Shown here one piece after another: positions 43,819 to 56,807 of a DNA stretch of 64,000 bases. This DNA is from Gracilaria gracilis (taxonomy: Eukaryota; Rhodophyta; Florideophyceae; Gracilariales; Gracilariaceae): positions 248,001 to 312,000 of the forward strand of contig JARGSG010000025.1 of assembly GCA_030374805.1 (NCBI GenBank), in the 5' to 3' direction. Made by a program: the position numbers and the translations under genes. The notes beneath the pieces were generated by a model. That model was not told the DNA's origin, ran no database searches, and worked only from the letters and a program-made list of their open reading frames with translations. Position 1 is the stretch's first letter. Every line of letters begins with the position of its first letter.

Positions 43819-46180
43819 GTGGTGACGAAACCTATTGCGAACGCAAGAGGTCAAGAAGTTAGTCCCAATAAAAGCACGGGAGCGCAGCAAGGTAAGGCGA
43901 AGAAGGTTCTGCGGGGTTGTCGGGAGAGAGATGGTCGTAGAAGAAGCGAAGAGACTGCGCAAGCTTTAGAGGAAAACGATAGCGGGGATATAATAGTGGG
44001 TGGTGAAGAGCTTCGTACAGGTGTCGGTGGAAGAACGATAGCAAGATGTAGTACCATACTAGGTAGTGGGGGTCTTCGAGGAAAAAAGCAAACTAACGGT
44101 GATAAAGTGCCTAACCTGGGGGTATCCAAAGAGGTGGAAGGAGAAAGGGAGAGCGTAAGGTGTGGTCAGCCGGCGAGAACGCAAGGAGTGGAGGGTCTGG
44201 TTGTTGTGACGCCAAATAGAAAGCCAGAGAAGAAAAGAATTGGTTTCGAGCAAGAGAATGCAAACCAGGAGAAAAAAGGAGTGGGGCGTGTGCAGCCAAT
44301 GACATAACGTGAAACAAGGGAGGGTAGTGAGAGAAGAATAGGGAGTGTGGTTCATGGATTGGGGGTTACTGAAGTTGCGGAGAAGGAGGGAGATAAGCGA
44401 CGAGAACATGCGGACGGGAGAGGGGTACCGTGTAGAAGTGGTGGATCAACCAAGGAGGTTGTCGGAGGGACAGCAGCAGTGGTTGAGAGGGATTTCGAAG
44501 GGGAGGAATACGTACAAACAGAACGGCGTCGGGAAGTAAATGTCGTGGAGACGGCGCTACTAACGCCCCAAGGGATGCGTGTAGAGCGCAACACCGTTTT
44601 ACTTCCGAAAGATGTGGGAGACGAAAGTGACGGTGGTCGTGGAGAAAGCGGAGGTAGAATTCGAGGAGATGAATGGGGATCTACAAGGGAACGGGAAGGG
44701 AATGAGGAGAACTTAAGCGTATTGCCAGGGTCTGAACTCGTTCAGAGGGTGAATTCACTGAAGGGACAGTTGGGGAATATGAAGGAAGATCATCATACAT
44801 TGATGATGAGTTTGAAGCTGACTTAGGAAGCGCTGGGACGGCCGAGAGAGGAAAATAAACGGCAAAATGTGTTGATCGAAAGTCTTCGGGAGACAGTGAA
44901 GGGAAGAAAGCCAGGTGGTGGAGGAAACAAGGTGAAAAAACGTCGAAAATGTGATATTGGAGTGGAAGAATGTTTTTATGTATTCGCAAGGGCTGTATAT
45001 GATAGTATTCTTCATTATGCGGAGTTGGAGGCGTCTAAACTTTGTTTCGACAACGAAAACGTTGGTAGAAGCTGGAAGAACAGGAGTGAGACGGTAGGAG
45101 AATGTAGAGAAGGGAACATGTTTGTAGTTGGGGAGAAGGAGGTGGTGCCGAGGTGCCCAATTCAGGTTGCATATGAGATGAGGGCGTACACACCATGGAC
45201 AAAGGGTGGAAGTGATATGTTGTTGAAGTATGTGGTTGAGACAGCAATAATGAGAGAGACGTGGGAAACGATAAGGGAAGCGGGGAGGAAACAAGAGTGC
45301 GTGGAAAATGTAAGTGCGGACAAGTGCCTGAAGCAGCGGATGATGCAGACGATAGGCGATGTGAATGGGGTGCGAAAGCGGGCTGCTCGGGACAGATTAT
45401 TCTCTTTAGTGGGATATGATTTGATTGCGAAGCGGGCGAAGCCTAGCGAGAGGGTGGAACTTGGTGAGGAATTGAAGAAGCAGATGGACGAGGCTCATGA
45501 GAAGCTTATGGGAAGTGAAAAAGATGGGATGAACAAGTTTTGTGCGTGAGGAATGAGCCGTTTTGAAGATTTTGCGTACTCTGGGTCAACTGTGCATGCT
45601 TTACAGTGGAGCTATGATGATGAAGACAATTATTTCAATAACGGAATGGCCGTGGCAGTGTTGGAGGAGTACATGGGATACGCAGTGGAGACCAAATGTA
45701 ATGGGGAAAAAGCATAACGTAGATGGGACGGTGATGCACCTCGCCAGAATTCATGCATGGATTGGATGTTTTGTGAAAACGATGAACGAGGGTGTGGGAC
45801 GTATGGAACAAAGGCAGCTCTTGTTTTCTAATTTTTATGGGAGGTATCTGCCGAGGGCGGTGGAGGGTATATTGAAGGTGGCATGGGAATTGGTGAGGGG
45901 CGAGCACGGCGAAGAATTTGAGAACGATGGGTTTTTAGAGGGGGATCCGAGGTGTTTTTCCGCAAATTCGGAGAGAACTGTGACGGTTGGGCTGTAGATT
46001 CCATCGAGGGAGAAGGTTTATGTAGTGGTGAGGGAGGAATACTGTATGGTGAATTTTACGCCGAGACTTGGAGCGGTTCTTGATTGCTACATAGCAGCGT
46101 GCCGACCGGAGGAGCCCAATTTCATTCGTTTGGTTGGGAACCGGGGAGAGGGTAGGGATGGGGCAGAAGGAGGAGAGGGG
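43819..46180 (+). mobile_element. Element coiled-coil accessory ORF, broken
   Basis: A plus-strand protein frame convergent with the transposase. N-terminal two thirds are charged, low complexity and Gly/Arg/Glu-rich. Then come a coiled-coil stretch (ELVQRVNSLKGQLGNM and ENKRQNVLIESLRETVKG), a basic KKRRK patch, and a folded-looking region (YVFARAVYDSILHYAELEAS, GYDLIAKRAKPSERV, HLARIHAWIGCFV). At least one in-frame stop and two or more frame changes are present. Its position and length suggest a second gene of the KDZ/Plavaka-like element. It is not related to ORF-A as far as I can see, and no family is recognised. Confidence 0.5.
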
Positions 46181-46334
46181 AAAAGGTAGGGTGAATAAGA
46201 GTGGGAGGAATGGAGATAGCTGTGGGATGATGAAGAGGTGGTATATCTTCTTCATCCCATACCTTTCTCCAATGTTTCCTGTAGAAGAGGGTGGTAGTAA
46301 TTGGTTTATGAAAATCCTGTGGAATGAGTGCTAT

Positions 46335-49300
46335 GCGGGGGGTGGGTGGTAGAGCCTGGAGGTGGGGTCCCGGTAAAATCTTTTGAGGTAGAATCTGTGG
46401 AAACGACAGTGGAGGCGGAAAGTGAAGGAGGGTGCGGGGTAGTTCTGGCAGAAAACATGAACGGAGCGAAAGATAGAAGAGAAAGGGATGAATCCAAACC
46501 ATGTAGAAACAGCGTCGGATGTGGAGTGGGTGGAGATGGGAACTGGATGAGCGGTGTGCTTATGTTCGTCGTCTGTTGCCCATCGGAGGCAAACGCAGTT
46601 GAGGGTGACATCGACTTCGTCGCCTGGTGGAACGAGCTCCATAAACTGTACGAAGGCGAACTCCTTGGAAGATGGAGTGGAAGAAGGAAGTGTGAAGCGA
46701 GGAAGGGTGATGAGTTTGCAGACCCCGACGATGGGGGTGGAGTTGGAGGAGCTGGTGCCTGCGCCGGGGACGTGAGAGAACTTTGGGGATCTAGAAGAAC
46801 AGAAGGGCGGGGGGGGGCAAATATTCGTTGTATGAGAGGAACTGGAGAATCCTGGAGCACGAGTCAGTTCCGCTCTTCAATGTAATGGTCGAGTGTTGGT
46901 TCATAACCGCCGGCGACGTAAGCGGAGTTGACTACGGTGATTCGGGTGCGAAGGAGAGTGGGGGAGTTCTGTGAAAGTTATAAGACTTCAAGAGAAAGGG
47001 TGATGAATAGAGGGAGAGCGTGGTTTCCAATCCGTTGGAGGATGGAGAGAGTGTCGGTGGGGAAGAGGTCTTGGAGAGATTTGGGATTGAAATGAGGATT
47101 AGATTGGAGGAATTTGTGGGCGGTGATGAGATCAGCGAATGAGATACTTTTTCCATCACGGATCAAACTCGGTTTGCGGTATTAGATGGGAGAGGTGAGG
47201 GCAGGAGAGGGGGAAGTGATCGAAAGGTTGGTGGAAAGGGGGTTCCAATCTTTGGTGGAATTGGAGTAATGGATGGAGCGAATGGTTTCTTCATGTGCGC
47301 TGGACCTGCGCTTTGAGGTTTTGGAGTAGTGTGATTTGAAGAGAGAGTGGGCGTGTTCGAATATGCTGGCATCGTTGTAGTAAAGGACTCCGAAGCGGAG
47401 GATGTCCTCGACAGTGTGGTCGAGGAGATGGAACTTGAGGGTGCCAAGGCTGGAAGTGTGGTGGGGGCCGAGGACGAGTACGGCTGTGCGCTTAAAGGAG
47501 CGGATTTAGAATTGGAGGTCGTTGAGGCGGGAGTCGGTTCATTCTGCGGAGGTGTTGTATCTCATGGAGAAGAGGTGAAGTTCGGAGTACTTGGTGGAAA
47601 CGGAAGTCATGGAAGTTGCATCGACCTCGTCACAGCAGCGGTCGAAGAAGGCGGCAATGAAGGGAAAGACCATGTCAAGTGGGCGGTAGTCTTTTGCTTC
47701 GAGCATACCAAGGAGGCCGTCGGAGGTGAAGATACCGTTAAGGGTTTGACCGTTGTCAGAGGAGGAAAAGTCGGTGTGGAGTCCTATGCCTGGGGAGTGC
47801 TTTTTGACGGCGACGAGGATGGTGTTCGCGTTTTTCAGGATGGAGCAGCGGACGGAGTTGAAGGAACGATGGGACTTGGAGGAACGGGGGGTAGTGAAGA
47901 ATGATTCTGACTTGAGTCTCTTGATATCTGCGAGCTGGATGAGCTTGGAGATGCCGAGGGGGACGTTATGGAGTGGTTCGAAGAGTAAGATGTTGTAAGG
48001 GGAGAGGAGAGGGGTAATGTGGAGGCGAGGGTAAGATTCGAAGAGGTAGGAGTATTTTGCGAGGTAAAGAGAGTGGAGTGCTTGAACGGCCTTTTCCTTG
48101 GTGTTTTGGGCGATTCTGGACTTTTTGGCAAGGAGAGCCTTTTCAGCATCCTGGAGGAGGGTGGAGTGTGATTTTGGGGCAGCGAGAGTCTGAGTTTGGG
48201 ATCGAAGAAGGGGGGAATGAAATGTGCAGATGGAAATCGGAGCGTGTGACGGTACATCGGTGGCATGGATGCTGGGGGCGGGTGCGTGGGAGATGGCGAG
48301 AATGTCTTTTGCTTCTGGGACGTCTGCGCAGTGGCTGGCGATGATTGGCTGACAATAGAGGAGCACGCCATTATCGTCGCGGAAGGGGAAGCAGGTGAGG
48401 CCGAAGAAAAGAAGAGGGTCGATGCGGTGGGAGATGGCACGCTGGATGAGTTGCATTTTGATAGAGCGGGAGATGCTGGATGAGGTTTGGGGGATGGTAT
48501 CGAGATCTTGAGAGGAGGTGGCGAGATTGAAAGAGGTTGGAAGGTATCCGAGAAGGGTGAGGTTGTGGGTGATACAGTTGTGACGGAAGAAGTCGGAGAA
48601 GTTGAGGAGGGTGATGTGAAGGAGGTAGGAGGTGATGGAAGAGGATTTGAAGGAAGTGGAGGTCTTGTTGGATTATATTTGGACGAAGCCAATGAAGGAG
48701 TCGATACCGGTGTTCTCAGGGGTCTCCCAGATGCAGGAGTTATTGGAAGACTACATTATTGCGCGCTTGAGGGCTGGGACACCTTTTTTCCGAAGGAGGA
48801 AGCCATAGGGTGAGCGAAAGCGGGAGAGCCGGAGGAGTTTGTATGAGGGACGTGGTGGAAGAAGGTGTTATCGGAGTGTGCGAGTGCGAGTTGTCGTTTA
48901 AGGACTTGGAGTGCATCCTTTCGGAAGAGGGTGGCTGTGAAGTGGTGCTGTGGGTTGTGGAGGGTGGTGTGGGTGAAATAGATGTTGGTGACTCGGTGTT
49001 GGAAGAGGTCTGTTTGAAGTTTGAGACACTGGGACGCGGAGGAGACGGCTTTGTGGAAGGCTGACTTGGAGAACGCGGGGTCGTGGAGGAGGTAGATGAG
49101 TTCGTCTGCCTTACGGTGGCCGAGGGTGGAAGCGATGGAAGAGATGTAGAGGACCATTCGTTCGAGGTGGGGGTTGTTGAGGAGAGGGAAGGAAAGGGGC
49201 GATGTGGGAGGTGGGGAGGGAAAGAGGGAGCAGACGTGGGTGGCTAAGATATGGTAGGCGTATTGGGTGCGGACTGAAAAGGAGAGCTGTTCCTGGCGGT

Positions 49301-49547
49301 AGGAGTCGTCGTTGGCGATGGGGACGTTATCAGAAGAGCGATTGAACAGAGGAGGTGGGGGTGGTGGTGGGAGTGGGTGATTGGACTTGTGGCGCTTTGT
49401 GCGCGGGGGGGAGTGAGGGACGTGGCCGCCGGGGGAGAGGAAACGCTTGTTGGCGGGCAGACGGTTGGGGCATCTTCTTTGGTTTTTTTGAATGGAAGGG
49501 ATGGTGCGAGTGAAGAAGGAGCAGCCTTCAAAGCAGCAGTTAGGCAT
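46335..49547 (-). mobile_element. KDZ/Plavaka-like transposase, nearly full length, decayed
   Basis: Begins at ATG 49547 with NCCFEGCSFFTRTIPSIQ and RRCPNR (zinc-finger-like), then matches the 39 kb copy. The rest, over several frames, gives NLTLLGYLPTSFNLA, QPIIASHCADVPEAKDILAI (the CxP-x-A-x5-DxPE block typical of Plavaka-type enzymes), LNGIFTSDGLLGMLEAKDYR, DMVFPFIAAFFDR, then LKFHLLDHTVEDILRFG with DASIFEHAHSLFK, and the C-terminal EFAFVQFMELVPPGDEVD, CVCLRWATDDEHK and HRFYLKRFYRDP. I know these blocks from Plavaka/KDZ (CACTA-related) transposases of fungi and algae. About 1,070 codons; at least four breaks. The start is 565 bases inside the right terminus at 50112. Confidence 0.72.
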
Positions 49548-49859
49548 GGCGGGGAGCGGTGTAGGGGCGTTGGGAGAGAGAGAGTAACGTAGTGGTGGGG
49601 AACGTAATATGGCACACGGAGGGTGGGACGGAGTGATGGGGGAGGTGGCACGTGATGCGAAGGCGTATCAATAGTGAGATACTAAACGGCCGATATCTGA
49701 TATGAGAGTTGTTGAATAGATGTGCTGTATCTCTATAGAGAGTTTCTATTCGAAGGGTTTGTGTTCTTCTAATCGTATTTTATAAGCGGCTATCTATGTA
49801 TATAAATCCCTATTCGCGAATATATGTATCTCTACTTGGCGCCACAAAGTTCTAAATAT

Positions 49860-50112
49860 ATGCCACCTACACACTTAAATTGGGTTCGGAAACTAGCATA
49901 AACGGAAGTAACATGCTAGTTTGTCTTCCATCCAAACTAGCAATGATGGAAATAATCGTGAATGATTCTTTCCACACAAACTAGCACAAGTGGAAATGTG
50001 GAAATGTTTTCGGAAATTAAGCACACCCAAATTGGCAAAAATTCACCGGTTTTTCGATCATTTTAATTCGGTCATTTTTGAAACCAAAACTAGCATTCGG
50101 ACAACACCGACG
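49860..50112. repeat. Right terminus of the second KDZ/Plavaka-like element
   Basis: Nearly identical to 39.21-39.46 kb: CTAGC-type motifs repeated through AACTAGCATAAACGG, TAACATGCTAGTTTG and AAACTAGCACAAG, ending AACTAGCATTCGG and CAACACCGACG at 50112. Identity of about 95 percent by eye over 240 bases dates both insertions as recent relative to the decayed coding parts. Confidence 0.85.
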
Positions 50113-50226
50113 TTCTTACTGAGGGGCATGATGGGAGCTGAGAATCATTTAAGGCCATGAAGGGAACTGAAGAACATATTGGACGGAAATGTAATGGCAC
50201 AAACGAGTGGAGAAGCTTGAACGGGC

Positions 50227-52748
50227 ATGGAGAAACCTAGACTTCTTTACGATCACCTGTTTCAGGATGAGTTTCTTACTTTTGAAGAATTTCTCCTCGT
50301 TCTTTCAGTTCGATTTGAGAAAGATACTAGCGTCATCAGAAGGCAGAGCAATATAGTTACGTCTAACAAATATATCAGATGTGACTCACAATTGTTTACT
50401 GGTCTCTATCTTGCTTTATCCAATACTGTGGACGTCGGGAGAGATGATTTGAAGTACATATCCCTCGCAATGTGTGGACAATGCAAGGAGTGGTTTAGTG
50501 CGGATGAGTTTTTTGATTTTAATACACGCATGCTAATGAAAAGGTGTTACGTATGTAGGAAGAATAGCCCCGTAGAAGTGATTCCGAAGCTGGTATACAC
50601 GCGCATGACAGGCACCTACACCATGGAGATGCTATATTTTTCTTTAGGCTGCACGCAAATAACATTGAAGCCAGTGAGATTCTATCATACCCTTTGGGCG
50701 GCTATTTATTACGCTGCCCTAGAACAATATCATCGACCCTTACTCATTCCTATCTGGTGTAAAGGCTGCACACGGTCGAAGGCTATACGTAAATTTTTAA
50801 TCAGAAACCAAACAATAGATGAGATTCGTATGTCTATATTTGTTCTCAGCGCAAAATGACAGAGAGTAAATCAAAAAGAAACAAGAGAGTGAGAGTATCG
50901 AAGAAGGAAAATAATTGTAGGGAGAGTCTAAGCATATCGTTCAACAACATGAACGACTACCAAGTACGCATCAGGCACGGAAACTGCCACAAACGACCGC
51001 CACAGCAATGTCACATTACAGAAGATATTGTATTGTATTCGGCGTACAATACAAGAATGCATCGAAAAAGGAATGAACCCATTCAAAATTGCGAGTTTTA
51101 TCAGGGCCTCCATGGATTCCAGTTTGACGTATCAAACTATTTATAATTATTGGAGTTTGGTGAGGTCAAAATTAATGTGAGGCGCCCAAGATCCAAAGCA
51201 ATCGATATATATATATTTAGAAAACTGTTCAAGACTCTCGCTGATATACAAACAATGCACTACATATAGAATTGGGATGCATTGGGATGCTAACAAGAAT
51301 TGGTGAATGGGTGTGTAGTGAAAACAATGTTTTCGAAGCTCTCATAGATTCCACCTACAAAACTAACGCTTCGAAGATTGTAGTGTTTGTGGTGATTGGT
51401 TCTGTTCTTGGCGTAGGTTTTCCAGTTGCATACTTTTTAATGGAACCACCAGCTCCTGGGTCAGATCCTGGACATCGAGCGAGGTCCCTAATTTCGTTTC
51501 TCTCAGCAGTGCACTACCATCTTCTCTCCTTTCGGCCGACTTTTCTCTTCAGCGATAAAGACCAGGCACAGCTCACCTCAATCAGGTCTGCATATAATAC
51601 ACTACCATCAATTTGCCTGTGGCACATGAAGCGTGCAGTGAAAATAAAATTGTCTGAGCTTCGAAAAAAAAATTCCGATGTATGCAGCTCTGCGTTTGAA
51701 GGCAAAGTACTGAGTTCGATTACAAGACATTATTACCTGCATCCTTTTTCCTGTAGCCTGTCGATCGAAGCCATACCGTCGTTTCGTTGGTCGGAGATGT
51801 TGGCCTACATATCTTCAAATGTTCCTGTGAAAAGCTTGAATGCCGGTGTACGAGAAAGAACAACTGGTTTTGCGAATGACCTCAGAAAATACTTTCATGA
51901 ACAGTGGTATGCTACCGAAAATTTTCTTTTGTGGGGAAGACGAAATCAGAATTATATCCGTATTGCGAAGACAACAATGTTGGTGGAGGCTCACCGGTCT
52001 GTGTTAAAGAGGCTTTACCTAACACACTACAACAGGCCACGTATAGACGTATTGGTATACTTTTTGGATGTGAAGTTTATTGCCAAGTTTGATTCGGACT
52101 AGGACTTACTTCGCAATAGCCAATATAAACCGTGCTGGTGACGTGCTTTCAAGAACCAGTGCGGGAAAGATTCAAGAAAATATCTATTGTGGTCGTACGT
52201 CACGAGCCAATCTGATTGGTTTTGTTCATGCCCAAGCTTTATGCAAAGTAGGTTTGAATTTTTGCAAACATGTTGTACAGAAACGCCCAGTACCACTGTA
52301 TCGAGATCGGGGACGCTCTAGAAGGCCACGTTTCTTACGATTGATTCGTATGGATGGAGAACTTCTTCCCCGTTTCAATGAAGAAAACTACAGTACACGA
52401 GCAGCGCCATTTACAAACCCTAGTACTATGGGGACAAGAGTTGGCCCTGTCTCTGGCGACATTGGCAAAGGCGGGAGTTTTTGCAGCATCAACCCGCAGA
52501 AGGAACTCGTTTCGAGGTGCAGAGAAATCACTAAATTGATTGAGAGACATTTAGACGAACTTGAATCATCTGAAGGGTTTGAGAGGCAAACCATCTACTT
52601 TCGTGACCATGTTCTACGTTTAGATCAAGACGAAAAATACCGCACTACAGTGGAGAAATATTTACGTTCTCGTAAGACTCCTACAACATGGGGTTCCGCT
52701 CACACCTTGTGTTATCAAGTAGTATCGCATAGACGGTCCGCTAGTTAG
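50227..52748 (+). mobile_element. MULE-type (Mutator-like) transposase, decayed
   Basis: N-terminal part (50227-50859) has a zinc-binding motif CGQCKEWFSADEF with KRCYVCRK. A middle piece, GMNPFKIASFIRASM with TYQTIYNYW, follows in another frame. The catalytic region (51.27-52.10 kb) shows FEALIDSTYKTNASKIVVF, the MULE DDE first Asp; FLFSDKDQAQLTSIRSAY, the second; and ICLWHMKRAVKIKL, the C-x-WH block. The last part (52.1-52.75 kb) has CKHVVQKRPVPLYRDRGR, a SWIM-like CxH remnant and basic tail. At least three frame changes. It sits between the right end of one KDZ-like element and the left end of the next. Confidence 0.82.
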
Positions 52749-54454
52749 AATTATTCAAATTACACCATGTAGCAGTTCAATAGTTGATAAAAAAATCCAA
52801 GCTGTGCTGTGGAAGCGATACAAAGAAGCGTAATGACGGTTCGCATGATGGCCTGATTCTCACTCCTCCTGATGGATAGCAAATCAAGAGAGGGCATTGT
52901 AGCATATGTTCAGAGTTCTCGTAGAGGCGAAGCTTTGGTCTTCGAATTCTCATCGGTTGTCAATGCCAGTACCGATTCGAAGCAATAGATCACTGCGCGT
53001 AGTAATGGGCAAAGTGGCGTAGCAGCGTAGTAACTCGATAAGGCAGCATCTGATGGGTTTTCGGAAACGAACAGCAATGCCAAGGAACGGCTGTAGCACT
53101 GGAGTCTAATGGATCCGCAGTGGCGATCACAACAAGCAAAACTGCAAAACAATCTTGCCAAGACAGCAGGGCTTCTACAGTACATGGCAGTCATAAACAA
53201 AGCTGTCGTGCTCAGCAACGAGCTCGGTGATTGTAGAATGCCTTTCCATATCGGCCGTACCCGAAAGGCATGCATAGGAACGCACCGATGGTGGTGACGT
53301 GAAGCGCATTTGCGCACGGATACGCGAGAGCAACAGTCTCAAGCGCAGCTGCGCATTGTTCCCGGAACGACGACGCACAAGCGCAGCGCGGAGGTCGAGA
53401 GTGAATTCAGACGATGGCGGCGGACTGAAGAGCGCAGAGGCTGCGTCGTCGGCGCGCGTGGCGACGGCCACCGACGAGCGCGGAGGCTGCGGCGACGCCA
53501 CCGACCACAATCGCTGGCGCGGGCGCGCAGGGCGATGCAGGCGCGCGAGGCGATATTCACCGTCGAGCGCGGAGGCTGCAGCATTGCTAGCGACCACAAT
53601 CGCCCGCGCGACCACAATAGCCCGCGCGGGCTCGCAGAGTGACGGTAGGCATGGGTTGCTTTGAAGGGAGCAGCGCAAGATCACCCTGGCTGTTCCGGCC
53701 CAGATACGCAGTTACAAGCGATGCCAGTTGGTCCACGTTCACAGCATTCTAAAAGTCACTGAAAATGTGACTATGTCCCGCCTGTGCTGCGCACGCGCTC
53801 ATTCAACGCCTTATTTTGTCGGGCGTTTGAGTTGTAGTGTGTAAGACGGGAACGGAATTCGCATTGCGTTCCGCAAGAAGCTTGCACTGCCGACGTTGTC
53901 TCACTTCGAGCTTTGTTTTCCTCCACTCCGATACAAAATGTTCGATCGTAGAGTATTGGATCGCGTTTAATTAAAACCCCTAGAAATTTATCGCGATTTC
54001 TGTCGTTGTGTGTAGCGGCATCAGTACCAAGAATAATTAAGAGCTTTCGCCTTTAATCCACAAAGAGAACATCGAGGCGACAAGAGCAAAGGCTCTCTTC
54101 ACTGCTGCTATGATATAGTGGCAAACATTCTGGGTTGCAAAACATCCTCGGCCATCCCGCCGTCATGCATGTTAGTACGATGTACTGTCTTGAACTATAC
54201 CTTTTTTACATCACATGTAAAGCATTGAGCTCACTTGGAATCCGTAATAATTAAATAAAACAGGATCTCAAAAACGGCCAAAAGTACATACGCCTGGCAA
54301 TAGCTTTGAATTAAAATGAGTGAAAGGTTTTGTGCCGGTCCGCGGCACGTTATGCGATCCAAATCTTCTTCGGAGGTGAAATCGTCGCAGGTAATCATCG
54401 GATGCCTACTCAGGCAGAACAATTTCCCGAAGATTTCTCCCGCTCATAACAAAC
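52749..54454. other. Noncoding region with a GC-rich minisatellite
   Basis: No gene supported. At 53.40-53.64 kb GCGCGGAGGCTGC(A/G)GC and CGACCACAATCGC words repeat two to four times, giving misleading Arg/Ala-rich ORFs on both strands. The remainder is AT-rich and featureless. Confidence 0.55.
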
Positions 54455-54712
54455 ATGTTTCGCTACATCAAAATCCCAAGTGATATAACGTTTTCTGTGA
54501 AGAATGTTGTAATTCTCAGAGATGCCACCGTAGTTGCAATACGCGATTCACGGTTTTGTGGGAGTGTGCATCCGACTGAAGAGAGCTCTTACGTACTTTC
54601 GGACACACCGGGACACATGGCAAAGGTTATGACGGAAGCTGCCAATGGTTCGCTTCTAAAGAAGCTGAGGCATGAGATTAGCAATAATCGTGGTTCGGAA
54701 AATGAAAAGTGA
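54455..54712 (+). CDS. Small hypothetical ORF, weak
   Basis: 85 codons from an ATG, of mixed composition (RYIKIPSDITFSVKNVVILR). No family recognised and no second copy in the window. It could be chance. Confidence 0.2.
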   Translation: MFRYIKIPSDITFSVKNVVILRDATVVAIRDSRFCGSVHPTEESSYVLSDTPGHMAKVMTEAANGSLLKKLRHEISNNRGSENEK

Positions 54713-55304
54713 CGTTAACGTATGAAATAACACAGATACACAGAGTCTGTACAAAGTCGTGCTACCAGACTATAAAAAAATGGCGAACATGGTACCGATA
54801 AAAACATAGCGATGGAGGAAATATGAGTTCCAGCGCCGAAGCAGGAACTGAAGAGAGTGGCGGCGCTATCCTTTTTTATGAGAGACATTCCGATACGACG
54901 GAAGGTTCAGACGCTATTACAAGGGAAGAAAATTCAAAAAGAGGGAGCAAGGAGAACGAAAGTGTGTCACACCGTGTCGCTAATACCACATTTTACTTAC
55001 GTCGGTGTTCTCGGAATGCTAGTTTAGTATGCTAGATCGCTACTTGTGAAAATAAAAGTCCAAAAAAAATCGCATTTCTGCAGTTTGCGCTAGTTGGCAG
55101 CGAAATTTTTTTTTTGGAAATATCGTTTCCGTTCAGTGCAGTTCAAACGTCACCTATTGGATTTGAAGGCTAGTTTGCAGTTCCCCTGACACCGCTCGTA
55201 ACTTTTCTTTCCCCACGCTCGTCAAAAACACTCTAAAAATTACGAACCCACCACTAGCGCTCCCTTGCTCCAAACCTGCATTCGGATCCTGAGTCTCAGT
55301 TTCC

Positions 55305-56218
55305 CTAAATTTCAAGTTGAAGAACTCCAATGGAACAATCTCTCCATTCTCGTAAACCCTCCTAGCCCCAAACCGGCTCCCAACCCCTCCCAGCCTCTTC
55401 TCCTACAGCTCCCCCAGTATGCGCTCCACCGTTCACACAGCCGCCGCCGCACTACCAAAACCAACTAGTGGCGCTCTACCCGGCAGCTGCCGCGGCACAC
55501 ACACCTCCTCACCTGCGTTTAATATCACCCCACCCTTTCGCCTTTTCCTCAGCAGACTTCCCCCCACCTCCCCTTCATTTCCTTCTCCGCTCCTCCCCCT
55601 CAAACACCCACGCCCACCACGAGATCCTGGCCTCACCGGTGACTTTTTCTCTCTTCTTTCCTCCCTCCCAACGTTTCCTTCCCTCACCAGCTCCTTCACC
55701 TTCAACAACAATTGGCACGCCTTCTCCACCTGTCCCACTTGCGCCTTCAACACCTCCACAAGTCCCCTTAGCCACCTACTCTCCCTTCTCAGCGTTACCA
55801 TATCCCTCCCAACGCACTATACCATCCCACTCACATGCCTTCCAGTTCCCACTATATCCGATTTCATCCTTTTCCGAATCGTCGAAATCAAATCCATTGG
55901 CACCCCAATCTCCGACGCACTCAGCTCCACCCCTCCCATCTCACCCACTAAATCAGAACGCCAGTCGTCCAATGCTCCTTCACTTCTCCTCCAAGCCTCC
56001 TCCACCGCTCCTCCATCTACGCCACAAACCTCCACTCCGGTCCCCCATCCCCTCCATCCCCATCATCCCCACCCCCCTCTCCATCCCCACTTACCTCCCT
56101 TCTCCCCCATTTAAACCTTGTCCCCATATTCCTCCCTTCCTCACAGTGGCGTCTCTCGTACCTCCGTCCGGTGAATCAGGGCCACTAGCTCCTCGTCTTC
56201 GACGTACCTAGTCGACAT
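55305..56218 (-). pseudogene. Element ORF-A, copy 2 (broken)
   Basis: Begins MSTRYVEDEELVALIHRTEV. Contains SASEIGVPMDLISTIRKRMK, the coiled coil VEVLKAQVGQVEKACQLL, RLRKRRKGG-type basic patch and VPRQLPGRAPLVGFGSAAA. Mostly one frame, with the frame lost near the end. Best preserved middle of the three copies. Confidence 0.55.
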
Positions 56219-56807
56219 TGGAGAAATGAACGGCGGTTCACGATAACGAAGATAGATAAGAACAAGAGAAATGAACCGAACAGTTGCAGCACCCCCCCCC
56301 ACTCTGCACACCTGTAGCAATGTCTGCCACACACCCACTTGCGCTGCACAACGATTTGTACCCGATTCATATCCACTAATATCTCCCGCCATTCCGCACA
56401 ATTTTCCTTTTTTCTTAGAAATCCCCACAATTTCCCCCCTTTTGTCCATACCATATCCCATTAAAGCCCCCAATGCACCAACTCTTAAGTATTAACGGTA
56501 CCATGGACTCTCACTTTCTATGCTTTACTTCACTGCATTTTTTCTCATAAACACACTCTTCGGCCCTACCCCCACTACAATCCTGCTGCCCATGTCTTAC
56601 CATAACTAATCATACAAATTCTCTTGTCCCCTGGAAAAAATTTTCTCATGATCACAAGAAAACCCCTTACCTCTACTTCAATCCCTTCTCACTCCCTTAC
56701 ATGTAGACAATTTTCTTTTGAAAGCTACCAACACCGGATAGCTTCCAACAGCCCATACCTTCAAATAAACTCGCTGTAATGTCCTCCCATCCATTTTCCA
56801 TTTCTTC

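Noticed and set aside
53299-53684. Arg-rich proteins at 53.3-53.7 kb
   Set aside because: Products of a GC-rich minisatellite open in several frames on both strands.
55419-56211. Pro/Ser-rich ORFs of 230-285 residues on the plus strand (also 31.03-31.94 kb)
   Set aside because: They are antisense to ORF-A; the protein-level conservation among three copies is on the other strand.
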